Counted from the first letter of the stretch, positions 38,433 through 49,338 are shown. The stretch is 64,000 nt of DNA from Okeanomitos corallinicola TIOX110 (GCF_038050375.1 NZ_CP150886.1:3327318-3391317), one strand, 5' to 3'. Notes: generated by a model from the sequence alone, not told the origin. Numbers and translations: made by a program.

Positions 38433-39221
38433 TTAAATCGTATCTGGATTAATATTTAACTCACGCAACTTTGCAGCTAAACGTTCTGCTCTTTGCTTTT
38501 CTTCTTCTGCTCTTTTTGCTTCCTCCTCCGCACGTTTAGTTTCACGTTCTGCACGCTCAATTTCACGCTTTGCACGTTGCGCTTCTCGTTCTGCTCTTTT
38601 AACTTCTAATTCTGCGGTTTCTTCCGGTGTAGGAACTAGATTTCCTGAAGGTGTAAAATACCTTAATAAACCCTCATAAATTCCCAAATATAAACATAAT
38701 TGTTGACTCCATAAATGTCCTTTTTCATTAGGTTCAATAGGTTGATATTTACCATCTGATAAATGAAAACCAGCAAATTCTAAAGTATAAGGATCAAACC
38801 AAAAATATTCCGGTGTGCGGAAAGTTTCTTGATAAAGTTCTTTTTTAGATTCTCGATCAGTTTTTGCTGTAGTTGGTGAAAGAATTTCCACAATTACATG
38901 AGGATATTTACCGTCTTCTTCCCATACTACCCAACTTTTACGGGTTTTTTTCTCTGTTCCTAAAACCACAAAAAAATCAGGACCCCGAAATTTTTCAGTT
39001 TTCTTCTGGTTAGGGCTATAATAAATACTCAAATTTCCCGCAGCATAGAAATCTGTTCTATCTTTCCATAACCATTTGAGACATTTAATTAAGAGCATAA
39101 TTTGCTCTAGATGTAATTCAGTTTCCACAGGTGGTTCATCACTATATAAGTCGCTGGGAGGAAAAATTAAATCTTCAGGAAAGAAGTTTTCTTCAGATAC
39201 TAATTCTTGAGTAATCATCAT
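38433..39221 (-). CDS. Uma2 family endonuclease-like protein (DUF820)
   Basis: A 262-residue Uma2 protein with a PD-(D/E)xK-like fold: GPDFFVVLG and, after a gap, HVIVEILSPTT. It carries an extra C-terminal coiled coil of about 60 residues rich in Arg and Glu (REAQRAKREIERAERETKRA), as many cyanobacterial Uma2 proteins do. Uma2 genes are expanded in cyanobacteria and have been linked to mobile DNA; their function is unclear. It interrupts the hyuA-hyuB pair. Confidence 0.85.
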   Translation of the reverse strand: MMITQELVSEENFFPEDLIFPPSDLYSDEPPVETELHLEQIMLLIKCLKWLWKDRTDFYAAGNLSIYYSPNQKKTEKFRGPDFFVVLGTEKKTRKSWVVWEEDGKYPHVIVEILSPTTAKTDRESKKELYQETFRTPEYFWFDPYTLEFAGFHLSDGKYQPIEPNEKGHLWSQQLCLYLGIYEGLLRYFTPSGNLVPTPEETAELEVKRAEREAQRAKREIERAERETKRAEEEAKRAEEEKQRAERLAAKLRELNINPDTI

Positions 39222-39282
39222 GATATGATACCAAGTAGTTATTTATTGATTTTAGCATTAATTTGATATGTGATAAATAGCA

Positions 39283-41382
39283 CTAAATCAAACTTTGCAA
39301 AATTAAATGATTCCGTTCAGTTAACCGTGCTTCCCAATTAGATTCTACAACAATTGTACTGATTTTCTCCACAATAATTGCAGCACCTTTAATAACATCT
39401 CCCGGTTGTAAATCTTCCCTTTTATAAACTGGAGTATCACACCATTTTTCATGAGTAAACATCTGGACTATTTCCACAGGTTCGGGTTTCTCCTCTAAAC
39501 TTCTTTGACGCATAATTATAGGTTCTTCTGGAGTATCCATTTTCTGCACAACTTCCACAGAAATAGATTCCACAATTAAAGGTTTTTCTGCTTGAATGAA
39601 ACCATATCTTGATTGATGTTCCTTTTCAAAATCGGTTTTCATTTTGAGAACATCTGTAAAAAAGTCAACCGTTAAAACTGAATTAGTTCCAGTATATTGC
39701 AAATTCACTTTATTAATTACCTCTAACTCTAAATTACTATCTTCCTGATTTAATTCTTGACGTGCTGCAATTTCCAAAGTTTTCATTAACTGCTCTAATT
39801 CAGGAATTAATGTTTGAGTTAAATGTTTTTCAACTCCTCTAATTTTATTTGCTCTCACATCAGCTAAACCCATACCATAAGCAGAAAGCACACCAGCAAA
39901 AGGGTGTAAAAATATCTTTTTCATTCCTAAAGTATCAGCAATTAAACAAGCAACTTGTCCACCAGCACCACCAAAACAACATAGTGCATATTGACTGACA
40001 TCATAACCCCGTTGAAGACTAATTTTTTTAATAGCATTAGCCATATTTTCTACAGCAATAGCTATAAAACCAGATGCTACTTGTTCAGGGTTTCTATTAT
40101 TTCCGGTGACAGATTTGATATTTTCAGCTAATTCTTGAAACTTCTGAATTACTATTTCTTTATCTAAGGGTAAATTACCATCATTTCCAAAAACTGCGGG
40201 AAAATATTGAGGTTGAATTTTCCCTAACATCACGTTAGCATCTGTGACTGTTAATGCTCCACCACGACGATAGGAAGCGGGACCAGGATTTGATCCAGCA
40301 GACTCAGGCCCAACACGATAACTAGAACCATCAAAATATAAAATTGAACCCCCACCCGCAGCAATGGTATTAATTGCTAATACGGGAACTCGCATTCTTG
40401 CACCGGCAATTTCTGAGTCTAATTGTCTTTCATATTCTCCTTTAAAATGAGCAACATCTGTACTTGTTCCTCCCATATCAAAGGTGATAATTGAATCAAA
40501 ACCTGCTCTTTTACTGGTTTGCACTGCACCGACAATTCCCCCAGCAGGACCACTTAAAATACTATCTTTTCCTTGAAATTTATCTGCATCTGTTAACCCT
40601 CCATCGGATTTCATAAACATTAATTTAACGTTGGGTAAATGACTGGAAACTTGGTTAACATAACGCCGTAAAATGGGGGTTAAATAAGCATCAACGACGG
40701 TTGTATCTCCTCTGCTAACCAGTTTCATTAAGGGACTGACTTGATGGGAAATTGAGATTTGTGTAAAGCCGATTTCTTGGGCAATTTTGGCTATTTGTTG
40801 TTCGTGTTTTGGATAGCGATCGCTGTGCATGAAAACAATTGCACAACTTCTAATTCCTGTATGATAAGCTGTTTGTAAATCTTGTTTTACTTGTTCAAGA
40901 TTTACGGGCTTTAATTCATTACCATTTGCATCATATCTTTCATCTATTTCAATAACTTGTTCATAAAGCATTGTCGGTAGAATTATTTGTCGTGCGAAGA
41001 TATTGGGGCGGTTTTGATATCCAATTCGCAACGCATCTTTAAAACCTTTAGTAATTAATAAAACTACTCTGTCTCCATGTCTTTCTAACAGCGCATTGGT
41101 AGCTACTGTTGTTCCCATTTTCACAACTTCTATATTTTGATAGGGAATAGGTTCGTTAACAGCAATTCCCAGAATGTCTCTGATTCCTTGAATTACTGCA
41201 TCTTCATACTGTTCAGGATTTTCTGATAGTAATTTATAGACTATAATCCATTCTTGGTTAGGGAGAGGTACAATTAAAAATCGTTGATTTTCGTTGGTAA
41301 GTCTATCTATGATTTTTTGGTTATTGGTGACAGCAACTATATCTGTAAATGTGCCACCTCTGTCAGCGAATATTTTTAACAT
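39283..41382 (-). CDS. hyuA: Hydantoinase A/oxoprolinase family subunit
   Basis: A 699-residue HyuA-type protein of the actin-like ATPase fold. The N-terminal phosphate loop is IFADRGGTFTDIVAV, then MGTTVATNALLERHG, FDMGGTSTDVAHF and CFGGAGGQVACLIAD. It is the ATP-hydrolysing partner of HyuB. The gene is the first of a minus-strand run hyuA - uma2 - hyuB. Together with the isochorismatase and amidohydrolase genes at the right end of the window it could serve breakdown of cyclic ureides, but that is inference. Confidence 0.9.
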   Translation of the reverse strand: MLKIFADRGGTFTDIVAVTNNQKIIDRLTNENQRFLIVPLPNQEWIIVYKLLSENPEQYEDAVIQGIRDILGIAVNEPIPYQNIEVVKMGTTVATNALLERHGDRVVLLITKGFKDALRIGYQNRPNIFARQIILPTMLYEQVIEIDERYDANGNELKPVNLEQVKQDLQTAYHTGIRSCAIVFMHSDRYPKHEQQIAKIAQEIGFTQISISHQVSPLMKLVSRGDTTVVDAYLTPILRRYVNQVSSHLPNVKLMFMKSDGGLTDADKFQGKDSILSGPAGGIVGAVQTSKRAGFDSIITFDMGGTSTDVAHFKGEYERQLDSEIAGARMRVPVLAINTIAAGGGSILYFDGSSYRVGPESAGSNPGPASYRRGGALTVTDANVMLGKIQPQYFPAVFGNDGNLPLDKEIVIQKFQELAENIKSVTGNNRNPEQVASGFIAIAVENMANAIKKISLQRGYDVSQYALCCFGGAGGQVACLIADTLGMKKIFLHPFAGVLSAYGMGLADVRANKIRGVEKHLTQTLIPELEQLMKTLEIAARQELNQEDSNLELEVINKVNLQYTGTNSVLTVDFFTDVLKMKTDFEKEHQSRYGFIQAEKPLIVESISVEVVQKMDTPEEPIIMRQRSLEEKPEPVEIVQMFTHEKWCDTPVYKREDLQPGDVIKGAAIIVEKISTIVVESNWEARLTERNHLILQSLI

Positions 41383-41531
41383 GATGATTTTTTCTCTTAG
41401 TGCTGCTACTTTATTTATAGAGGATTTTGGTGACAGATGGGAACAAGCTATTGATATAAAGCAATTATAAAAAAATAGTTATCAGCATTAATAATTACAA
41501 GATGCTAATTTTTGTGTAACAAGATTTAGTG

Positions 41532-41537
41532 TATAAT
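41532..41537 (+). promoter_or_regulatory. -10 box of the restriction-modification operon
   Basis: A perfect TATAAT lies 33 bp before the restriction gene start. No good -35 hexamer is visible. Confidence 0.4.
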
Positions 41538-41570
41538 TAAATCAGTATATTTTTTACAACAGCAAAATTC

Positions 41571-42506
41571 ATGCACCCATTTGAGAATATATTATCAGTA
41601 TCAGAAGCAGAAATTGAACTAGAATTAAAATTTATTGCCGAAATTGGCTGGTCTGAATTTTGGTTAAACCCACGACGTTTAAGGGGTAGTGATTTTTTAA
41701 TGCGTTGGTCTCAAGGTGTTTGGAGTGAACAACGTTTAACTGATGCTATTAACCAAACTAATCAGTTTTATGCAATTCCTTATGGACCCAGTGGAACAGC
41801 ACCTACTGATGATGTCAGAGCATTTGAACTTTATTTTGAAAGACTAGAAGCTGCTGGACTGGGAACAGTAAAACGTCCTGATTTATTAATTTTTAAGATT
41901 GAACATAAACCTTATGTTGATAGTTTTTTAGAAAATATTGGTGGTAGTAAAGAATTACCTTTTATCATTGAAAGTGAATTACAACCACTGATTCAAAAAG
42001 CATTGATAGCAGTTGAATGTGAAAATTCCCTTTGGATTGCCGAAAAAATGCCAGATTATAATAAACAAATGAAACCACAAAAAAGACTTGGAGGTAAAAT
42101 AGGACTAGCTAAAAATGCAGTTTTACCAACCGTAATTATCAAAGAAGAAGACAGGATTCCTTTAAATAAATGGCAAATTGAAAATAATGTTCCTATTCAC
42201 ATTTGGCACGTTTTCTTTGATAAAGCTTATGGATTATCTCTTAATCAAGCTGAAAACCTTGTAAAAGAAGGATTAATTGAACCCACAATTCAAACTTTTC
42301 AAGCTCCCGGAGGAGCAACAACTCAAAAAGCTATTTACAAATTCTATTACCATTATGCTTATCTTCTAGGAATTTCCACAGAAAAACCTACTTTAGTTCC
42401 TGATTATATAGAAGATAAAAATGGACATATCTTACCCTATGTAAAATTTACAGGTGGATCGCTTCATATTGACCAAGATGCTCTACAAATCCTCAGCCAA
42501 ATGTAA
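41571..42506 (+). CDS. Type II restriction endonuclease (AccI-like?)
   Basis: A 311-residue protein directly upstream of a DNA adenine methyltransferase. A possible catalytic core is KRPDLLIFKIE followed by ALIAVECENSLW (Asp, then Glu-x-Glu instead of Glu-x-Lys, as in BamHI). It has no helicase or methylase motifs. The length and the PDLLIF segment suggest the AccI-like type II family, but I am not sure and do not propose a target site. It is 25 bp from the methylase gene, so one operon. Confidence 0.65.
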   Translation: MHPFENILSVSEAEIELELKFIAEIGWSEFWLNPRRLRGSDFLMRWSQGVWSEQRLTDAINQTNQFYAIPYGPSGTAPTDDVRAFELYFERLEAAGLGTVKRPDLLIFKIEHKPYVDSFLENIGGSKELPFIIESELQPLIQKALIAVECENSLWIAEKMPDYNKQMKPQKRLGGKIGLAKNAVLPTVIIKEEDRIPLNKWQIENNVPIHIWHVFFDKAYGLSLNQAENLVKEGLIEPTIQTFQAPGGATTQKAIYKFYYHYAYLLGISTEKPTLVPDYIEDKNGHILPYVKFTGGSLHIDQDALQILSQM

Positions 42507-42531
42507 TAAATAATAAATTAGATAATAAATC

Positions 42532-44028
42532 ATGATTCATCAAAAACTACCTACAAACTGGCAAGAAAGAGAAAAACTACGCGATAAAGGTCAATTTTGG
42601 ACACCAGAATGGATTACCAAAGCAATGGTTTCTTACCTCACAAAATCTACAGATTTAATATTTGATCCAGCAGCAGGAAAAGGAGCTTTTTTCAATGCCT
42701 TACTACAAATAAATCCTAACATTAAATACTATGGAATTGATATAGATCAACATATTTTAAAAGATGAAATTTATCAAACAAATTCTTGCTTGGTAGAATT
42801 ACGTGATTTTATCAAAGATCCTCCCCAACAAAAGTTTAAAGCAATTATAGGTAATCCACCTTACATTAGACATCATCGCCTAAATCAACAATTGAAGCAA
42901 TTTTTAAAAGAGCTTTGCTTAAAAATTACAGGTTTTACAATTGATGGTCGAGCAGGTTATCACATTTATTTCTTGGTACAAGCATTAAATTTACTTGCTG
43001 AAAATGGTAAACTAACTTTCATTATGCCGGCAGATACCTGTGAAGGAATTTTTGCCCAAAAACTTTGGCAATGGATTAGTACAAATTATTGTCTTGAATG
43101 CGTTGTGACATTCAATGAAAATGCAACTCCTTTTCCTAATGTTGATACTAACGCAGTCATTTTTTTTATTAAAAATTCTGCCCCTATTGAGAAAATTAAA
43201 TGGGTAAAGGCAAATATAGCTAACACAGATGAATTGTGTAATTTTGTGCAATCAAACTTTCAAGATAATAATTATAAAACTCTAGAAATCAATCATCGGG
43301 ATTTAAAAGAATCTTTAAAAACAGGTTTATCAAGACCTCAAAAAAATTATAGTGATTTTAAATATCATTTACATGATTTTGCTAAAGTAATTCGTGGTAT
43401 TGCTACAGGAGCGAATGAATTTTTCTTTCTCACTAAACAGCAAGTAGAAACATTACATATTCCCCCAGAATTTACTAAATTAGCAATAGGAAGAACCAGA
43501 GATGTTACAGGAGATATAATAACTCTTGCAGATATAATTAAGTTACAAGAAAATAATCGTCCCACAATTTTACTTTCTATCAACAGTGATCAAAATATTC
43601 CTGAATCATTAATTAATTATCTCCAAAAAGGTGAAAAATTAGGTTTACCTGAACGTCCATTAATCAAACAACGTAAATTGTGGTATAAAATGGAATCTAG
43701 AGAAGTACCACCAATATTATTTGCTTATCTGGGAAGGAGAAATTCTCGGTTTATCAAAAATGAAGCTGGTGTTTTACCATTAACCAGTTTCTTATGTGTT
43801 TATCCTATTTACACTGATGAAATATATATTAATAATTTGTGGCAAGCATTAAATGAACCAGAAACAATTGAAAATCTAAAACTTGTAGGTAAAAGTTATG
43901 GTTCAGGTGCGATTAAAGTTGAGCCTCGTAACCTTGATAAACTTTCCATACCAGAACATATCGTAGAAAAATATCAATTAAATCGGCAAGATAAAATCAG
44001 TAAAATTAAACAACTTCAATTATTTTAA
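42532..44028 (+). CDS. N6-adenine DNA methyltransferase of a type II R-M system
   Basis: A 498-residue gamma-class methyltransferase. Motif X is KGQFWTPEWITKAMV, motif I is FDPAAGKGAFF, and the catalytic motif IV is GNPPYIRHH. A C-terminal target-recognition region (about 270-490) resembles M.TaqI/Eco57I types. It would protect the host against the nuclease encoded upstream. It ends in a hairpin shared with the convergent leuA gene. Confidence 0.88.
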   Translation: MIHQKLPTNWQEREKLRDKGQFWTPEWITKAMVSYLTKSTDLIFDPAAGKGAFFNALLQINPNIKYYGIDIDQHILKDEIYQTNSCLVELRDFIKDPPQQKFKAIIGNPPYIRHHRLNQQLKQFLKELCLKITGFTIDGRAGYHIYFLVQALNLLAENGKLTFIMPADTCEGIFAQKLWQWISTNYCLECVVTFNENATPFPNVDTNAVIFFIKNSAPIEKIKWVKANIANTDELCNFVQSNFQDNNYKTLEINHRDLKESLKTGLSRPQKNYSDFKYHLHDFAKVIRGIATGANEFFFLTKQQVETLHIPPEFTKLAIGRTRDVTGDIITLADIIKLQENNRPTILLSINSDQNIPESLINYLQKGEKLGLPERPLIKQRKLWYKMESREVPPILFAYLGRRNSRFIKNEAGVLPLTSFLCVYPIYTDEIYINNLWQALNEPETIENLKLVGKSYGSGAIKVEPRNLDKLSIPEHIVEKYQLNRQDKISKIKQLQLF

Positions 44029-44037
44029 ATCATCAAA

Positions 44038-44068
44038 GATCCCCGACTTCTTCAAGAAATCGGGGATC
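44038..44068. terminator. Convergent terminator GATCCCCGA hairpin
   Basis: GATCCCCGA (44038-44046) and TCGGGGATC (44060-44068) form a perfect 9-bp stem. It lies between the convergent methylase and leuA genes, so it may serve both. This hairpin is also a common dispersed repeat in Nostocales. Confidence 0.7.
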
Positions 44069-44073
44069 CAAAA

Positions 44074-45666
44074 CTAAGCTGTCACTTCTTCCTTAGCTGA
44101 TTGCTGTAATGCAGCATACAACCTATTCAGTGCATTCACATAAGCCTGAGCCGATGCCACAATAATATCTGTGTTGGCTGCATGACCTGAAAATACACGG
44201 GATTCATAACGTAAACGAATCGTCACTTCTCCTAAAGCATCAATTCCCCCGGTTACAGATTGCACAGAAAATTCAATCAATTCATTCGGTACATTCATCA
44301 CCCGATTGATGGCTTTATAAACTGCATCTACTGGCCCAGTACCGATCGCCGCATCAGTTAATTCTTCCCCGTTGGGAGTGCGGAGTGTCACTGTTGCAGT
44401 GGGTTTGGCGTTGCTACCACAGGAAACCTGCACCAACTCGACTTTAAATAAATCCGGTGCTTGTTGAATTTCGTCGTTAACGATCGCCTCTAAATCCCAA
44501 TCAGAAATTTCTTTCTTTTTATCTGCAACTTCTTTAAACCGCACAAAGGCTTTATTTAAGTCATTTTCTGACAAATCAAGGCCCAATTCTTTTAACCGAG
44601 TCCGGAAGGCATTTCTACCAGAGTGTTTACCCAATACAATCTGATTATCGGTTAAACCAATCAATTGGGCATCCATAATCTCATAGGTGAGTTTGTTTTT
44701 TAACACCCCATCTTGGTGAATACCCGACTCATGGGCAAAAGCATTTGCACCTACAATAGCTTTATTTGGTTGTACCAACATCCCTGTTAAGCTAGAAACC
44801 AAACGGGAAGATTTATAAATTTGCTTGGTATCAATATTAGTTAATGATTCCTCAGAATCAGCCGGACGACCAAAGAAGGGGTTAAAATACTGCCTTCTCA
44901 CGTGCAAGGCCATCACCAATTCTTCTAAAGCAGCATTTCCGGCTCTTTCCCCAATCCCATTGATGGTACATTCTAGCTGTCGGGCGCCGTTTTTCACAGC
45001 TTCTAAAAAGTTAGCAACAGCTAAACCCAAATCATTATGACCGTGGACGGAAATGATCGCTTGGTCAATATTGGGGACATTTTCTGTAATCCCCTTAATA
45101 ATAGCCCCAAATTCGCTAGGAGTTGTGTAACCTACAGTATCAGGAATATTAACTGTAGTTGCACCAGCAGCGATCGCCCTTTCTAAAACTTGATACAAAA
45201 ATTCTGGATCAGAGCGACCAGCATCTTCAGGAGAAAATTCTACATCATCGGTGAAGCTTTTGGCATAAGCCACCATTTCTTCAGCGATCGCCACTACTTC
45301 CGTCCTAGTTTTTTTCAGCTTATATTGCAAGTGAATATCAGAAGTAGCAATAAATGTATGAATTCTCCCCTTCGCTGCTGGTTTAATCGCTTCTGCTGCG
45401 GCTTTGATATCATCATGTCTAGCTCTAGCTAAACTACAAATCACCGGACCATCTTCTAAACCCACAGTCTGAGCGATTTTACTTACCGCTTCAAAATCAC
45501 CCGGACTGGCAAAAGCAAAACCCGCTTCAATGACATCTACACCTAGACGAGCTAATTGTTTAGCAATAACTAACTTTTCCTCTATATTGAGAGTCGCTCC
45601 CGGACACTGTTCTCCATCTCGCAGTGTGGTATCAAAGATGATAATTCTGTCAGCTTGATTGCTCAT
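44074..45666 (-). CDS. leuA: 2-Isopropylmalate synthase
   Basis: It condenses acetyl-CoA and 2-oxoisovalerate in leucine synthesis. The 530-residue protein shows [19 protein letters not shown], the metal-binding [12 protein letters not shown] and [11 protein letters not shown]. The C-terminal LeuA regulatory domain (from about 390) includes [15 protein letters not shown], which binds leucine for feedback. Length and motifs are normal. No leader peptide is seen. Confidence 0.95.
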   Translation of the reverse strand: MSNQADRIIIFDTTLRDGEQCPGATLNIEEKLVIAKQLARLGVDVIEAGFAFASPGDFEAVSKIAQTVGLEDGPVICSLARARHDDIKAAAEAIKPAAKGRIHTFIATSDIHLQYKLKKTRTEVVAIAEEMVAYAKSFTDDVEFSPEDAGRSDPEFLYQVLERAIAAGATTVNIPDTVGYTTPSEFGAIIKGITENVPNIDQAIISVHGHNDLGLAVANFLEAVKNGARQLECTINGIGERAGNAALEELVMALHVRRQYFNPFFGRPADSEESLTNIDTKQIYKSSRLVSSLTGMLVQPNKAIVGANAFAHESGIHQDGVLKNKLTYEIMDAQLIGLTDNQIVLGKHSGRNAFRTRLKELGLDLSENDLNKAFVRFKEVADKKKEISDWDLEAIVNDEIQQAPDLFKVELVQVSCGSNAKPTATVTLRTPNGEELTDAAIGTGPVDAVYKAINRVMNVPNELIEFSVQSVTGGIDALGEVTIRLRYESRVFSGHAANTDIIVASAQAYVNALNRLYAALQQSAKEEVTA

Positions 45667-45764
45667 TGGTTTACCATTGTTAAGTTTAGTTTTGTGGTGG
45701 GCTTAAAAAAAATACCTTGAACTTTATTTTTTAACTTGTGCTTTGTAAATAAATATTAATTTTA

Positions 45765-46286
45765 CTAAGCTTCCGTTTTCTCTATTTGGTCTCTAATATC
45801 GTTCAAGTCTATATATCTATCCGTAGCATTACGTAATTCCCTCGCTATCATTCCTTCTGTTGACACTACTGTAATATGTGTATTCTTAGAACGTAATAGC
45901 TCAATCGCTCTTTCAAAATCTCCATCTCCGCTAAATAAAACTACTCGGTCATATTGGTCAACGGTATTGAACATATCGACAACAATTTCAATATCTAAAT
46001 TTGCTTTTTGTGAATAACGACCAGAGACATCATCATAGTATTCTTTGAGAATTTTAGTCCGTACTGTATATCCCAAACTAATCAGAGCATCTCGAAAACC
46101 ACGTTGATCTTGTGGATCTTTTAAGCCGGTGTACCAAAAAGCATTAATTAAGGTTGTGTCTGATTGCTCGTTCTTAAAATATTCTAATACTCGTCGCGGG
46201 TCAAAAAACCAGCCATTTTTTTGTTGAGCATAGAACATATTGTTTCCGTCTACAAAAATAGACAGACGATTCATGGGCAAAACCAT
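45765..46286 (-). CDS. LabA-like NYN domain protein
   Basis: A 173-residue single NYN domain: LSIFVDGNNMFYAQQK, ANLDIEIVVDMF and VLFSGDGDFERAI provide the acidic site of a predicted RNase. It is the second NYN gene in this window but shorter than the first and with a different N-terminus. An AGGTG nine bases upstream fits the first ATG (MVLPMNR); an internal ATG at 46274 is also possible. It stands alone upstream of leuA on the same strand, 98 bp apart. Confidence 0.8.
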   Translation of the reverse strand: MVLPMNRLSIFVDGNNMFYAQQKNGWFFDPRRVLEYFKNEQSDTTLINAFWYTGLKDPQDQRGFRDALISLGYTVRTKILKEYYDDVSGRYSQKANLDIEIVVDMFNTVDQYDRVVLFSGDGDFERAIELLRSKNTHITVVSTEGMIARELRNATDRYIDLNDIRDQIEKTEA

Positions 46287-47010
46287 AGAAATTTACACCT
46301 AAATAATAGATAAGAATGTAAGATTGAACAATAGATTATAGCAATTCTTCATTGGTAAGGATGCTAATATCTCTAAGGTAGTTTTCATGTATATGGTTGA
46401 TTTTACCTTTGTTAAAGCATAAAATTAACTAACACATTCAAATTGATCCCTGATTTTTCAGCCTATCTCACCTCCTCTCTTACCCTAAATCCTCTGTGAT
46501 TAAAATTTACCAAGAAAATTGATTAGTTTACAGTATTCTGATTCGATATTAGGGATATGCAATAAAGTCTGAAAAATGTTAAGTCGTTTATGGTAAGCAT
46601 GATCATTAACAATATGCTTGTATAAAATAAAACAATACTTATTATATTCCCAAAACCATATAAATAACCCATAATAGTTAAGTTTACTCTCAAAGAGGTA
46701 TTAACAGGATATTTTCCTAAAATCCAGCCTTTCAATAGGGATATAGAGGGTCAAAAACTTTCTATCAGGGGGAAAGAAAAAATATCCCGTTTTTGTACAT
46801 TATTTATCTACAACCAGTAAATTGATTAAAGCATAGATTCAACCCGTGTTTATACTTAAAAATAGATAGTATTTATTGATGCCATAGCTGTTAAGCTTTT
46901 GCTTTACGTACAAAAGTTTCATTAAAGTTTAATGTCAAAATCTATATTACCGTTGCAAATGTGTATAAATAGGTAACAGTATTGTACTTATAAATAACCA
47001 GTAAAATAAT
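46287..47010. other. Divergent intergenic region, 720 bp
   Basis: This gap separates the NYN gene and the CHASE2-kinase gene. A 70-codon open frame (46523-46735, minus) has hydrophobic stretches but no ribosome binding site or familiar sequence; I treat it as chance. Promoters for both flanking genes should lie here; I cannot name the boxes. Confidence 0.45.
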
Positions 47011-49338
47011 ATGGTAGAAGAACCTAAATATAGCTTAACTAAAAAAAATCTCTCCACTGCCAAAAATCAGCCCAGTAGATTTACAAAAATCAATATAACT
47101 GGAACATTACAGCAGTCGAAAACAATGGTAAGTTTCGGCCATCTGCTGGCGGGAGTCTCGGCCATAGTAGCAGGATTACTGAGTGCGACAGGGGGGAGTT
47201 GGGTACAACTGATAGAAAACCAAGCTGCAACTGCTTTTTTCCAAATTCGCGGAGCAAAAGCAACCCCCCAAGACATTGTTATTTTAGCAATTGATGATCA
47301 ATCCATAACAATACCTGAACAGTATTACAGGACTAATAGCCAGAAATATAAACATTTGAAACCGCTGAGATCATTTCCCTATGAACGTATTGCCTATGCT
47401 CAAGTAATTGAGAAATTAATGGCAGTTGGGGCGCGTTCAGTAGCTTTAGACTTAGTTTTAGATAAACCCAGTAGTTATGGGGAAGCTGATGATATTCAGT
47501 TACAAAAAGTATTACAAAAATATGGTAGCAAGGTTGCCTTAGCAGCAGTTTATGAAGACTTTAGGACACATCAGGGCGAATTTGAACAACTCACCCAACC
47601 TCTAGAGCAATTCCGTCAAACTTCTACATTTATCGGTTCAGTCAATTTCCCTATAGAAGTAGATGGTAAGATACACCGTTTAAGCAGTGCATTTTCACCC
47701 GAAAAAGCTACAGCAGATTTAATTAATACAACAGCATTATCCTTTGGGCAAGCAGTATTAGCAGCATCACAAATTAATTACCCTCGACCACGGGGCGATC
47801 GCATTTATTTTTGGGGAAATAAACAAGCATTTCAAACTGTCCCTTTTTGGTTTGTTTTCGATCCAGAAAATTGGCATAACTATCTACAAAAAGGTAAATT
47901 TTTTGAAAATAAAATTGTACTGATCGGAGCTACAGCAAAATTAAGTAATGATTTTCATGCCGTAGCAGTTTCTCCCCATGAACCCATGGCCGGAGTAGAA
48001 ATTCATGCTCATGCGATCGCCACTTTAATAGCAGATAAAACTATAGCTACAGCAATTAAAAATCCAATTTTTCGTGGTCTGTTTGTACTTTTCCTAGTGA
48101 GTATCACATCTGTAATAGTTACCATCAAAAAACAAGGTGTTCAAAGACTACTATTAAGTATAGCTATAGCCAGTTTGTGGGGAGGAATAAGTTACATTAG
48201 CTATATATATGGTTACTTAATGTTTCCGACTACAGTACCAATAATAGCAATATTTATGATAGGATTATCCTATCTAGGAACTGAAATAGCAAAAGAAAAA
48301 ATCAACAAACAAAAATTATTACTTCTATTTCAAAAACATAAATCATCTCCTGTAGTTCAGGACATTATCAGTCAACAAGACGATTTACAAGAGTTTATTC
48401 AAAAAAGAGATTTAGAATTGAATGGAAAAATATTAAGCGGACGTTATAAAATCACCAAAGTTCTTGGTGCAGGTGGATTTAGTGAAACTTACGTTGCCGA
48501 AGATATACAACTTCCTGAACATCCAGAATGTGTAGTTAAACAGTTAAAACCAGCAACGAGTAAACCAGAAAATTTATCCCTGGCACGACGATTATTTAGT
48601 TCCGAAGCAAAAACCTTAGAAAGACTGGGAACACATTCCCAAATTCCCCAACTATTAGCTTACTTTGAAGAAGATGAAGAATTTTATTTAGTTCAAGAAT
48701 ATATAGTTGGTCATGACTTGGGTAAAGAAATAGTATCAGGTAAATGTGTAGCAGAAAATTCAGTTATCTCACTGTTAAAAGACCTATTACAAATTTTAAG
48801 ATTTGTCCATGACAACGGTGTAATTCATCGAGATATTAAACCAGGAAATATTATTCGTCGTCATTCTGACTGGAAATTAGTATTAATTGACTTTGGTGCT
48901 GTCAAAGAAGTCAGTACCCAAATTATGGATAGCCTGGAATCAACAGCTTTTACAATTGGTATAGGCACAAAAGGTTATGCACCGAATGAACAATGTTTTG
49001 GTCGTCCTAGATACAACAGTGATATTTACGCCGTAGGCATGATTGGAATTAAAGCCTTAACAGGTATTTCCCCCCATGAACTCAAAAGAGATAGTTATGA
49101 TGAAGAAGTCAAATGGATGGATCAAACAACAGTCAGTGAAGAACTAGCAGCAATTATTAACAAAATGGTTTTGGAAGATCATAAACAAAGATATAATTCT
49201 GCATTAGAAGTTTTAGAAGAATTAAATAAATTACCCACTCCCGATGACATAACTTTAAGTTCAGAAAGAAACTATCCATTAGAAGATCCATCTTCCATCG
49301 ATCCTGATGCTCCTACCTCACCTTGGCTGAGAGATTAG
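47011..49338 (+). CDS. CHASE2 sensor-Ser/Thr kinase fusion
   Basis: A 775-residue membrane receptor kinase. One N-terminal membrane helix (about 35-55) is followed by a CHASE2 extracytoplasmic domain (about 60-340; FFQIRGAKATPQDIVILAID, FIGSVNFP, HAHAIATLI). Three membrane helices (about 350-425) lead to a cytoplasmic kinase domain (from about 480): LGAGGFSETYVAED, HRDIKPGNIIRR and LVLIDFGAVKE. It could sense an external signal and phosphorylate proteins. This fusion is typical of filamentous cyanobacteria. It stands alone; the ligand is unknown. Confidence 0.9.
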   Translation: MVEEPKYSLTKKNLSTAKNQPSRFTKINITGTLQQSKTMVSFGHLLAGVSAIVAGLLSATGGSWVQLIENQAATAFFQIRGAKATPQDIVILAIDDQSITIPEQYYRTNSQKYKHLKPLRSFPYERIAYAQVIEKLMAVGARSVALDLVLDKPSSYGEADDIQLQKVLQKYGSKVALAAVYEDFRTHQGEFEQLTQPLEQFRQTSTFIGSVNFPIEVDGKIHRLSSAFSPEKATADLINTTALSFGQAVLAASQINYPRPRGDRIYFWGNKQAFQTVPFWFVFDPENWHNYLQKGKFFENKIVLIGATAKLSNDFHAVAVSPHEPMAGVEIHAHAIATLIADKTIATAIKNPIFRGLFVLFLVSITSVIVTIKKQGVQRLLLSIAIASLWGGISYISYIYGYLMFPTTVPIIAIFMIGLSYLGTEIAKEKINKQKLLLLFQKHKSSPVVQDIISQQDDLQEFIQKRDLELNGKILSGRYKITKVLGAGGFSETYVAEDIQLPEHPECVVKQLKPATSKPENLSLARRLFSSEAKTLERLGTHSQIPQLLAYFEEDEEFYLVQEYIVGHDLGKEIVSGKCVAENSVISLLKDLLQILRFVHDNGVIHRDIKPGNIIRRHSDWKLVLIDFGAVKEVSTQIMDSLESTAFTIGIGTKGYAPNEQCFGRPRYNSDIYAVGMIGIKALTGISPHELKRDSYDEEVKWMDQTTVSEELAAIINKMVLEDHKQRYNSALEVLEELNKLPTPDDITLSSERNYPLEDPSSIDPDAPTSPWLRD

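Noticed and set aside
46523-46735. 70-codon membrane-protein gene
   Set aside because: No ribosome binding site, no familiar sequence; AT-rich DNA often gives hydrophobic chance frames.
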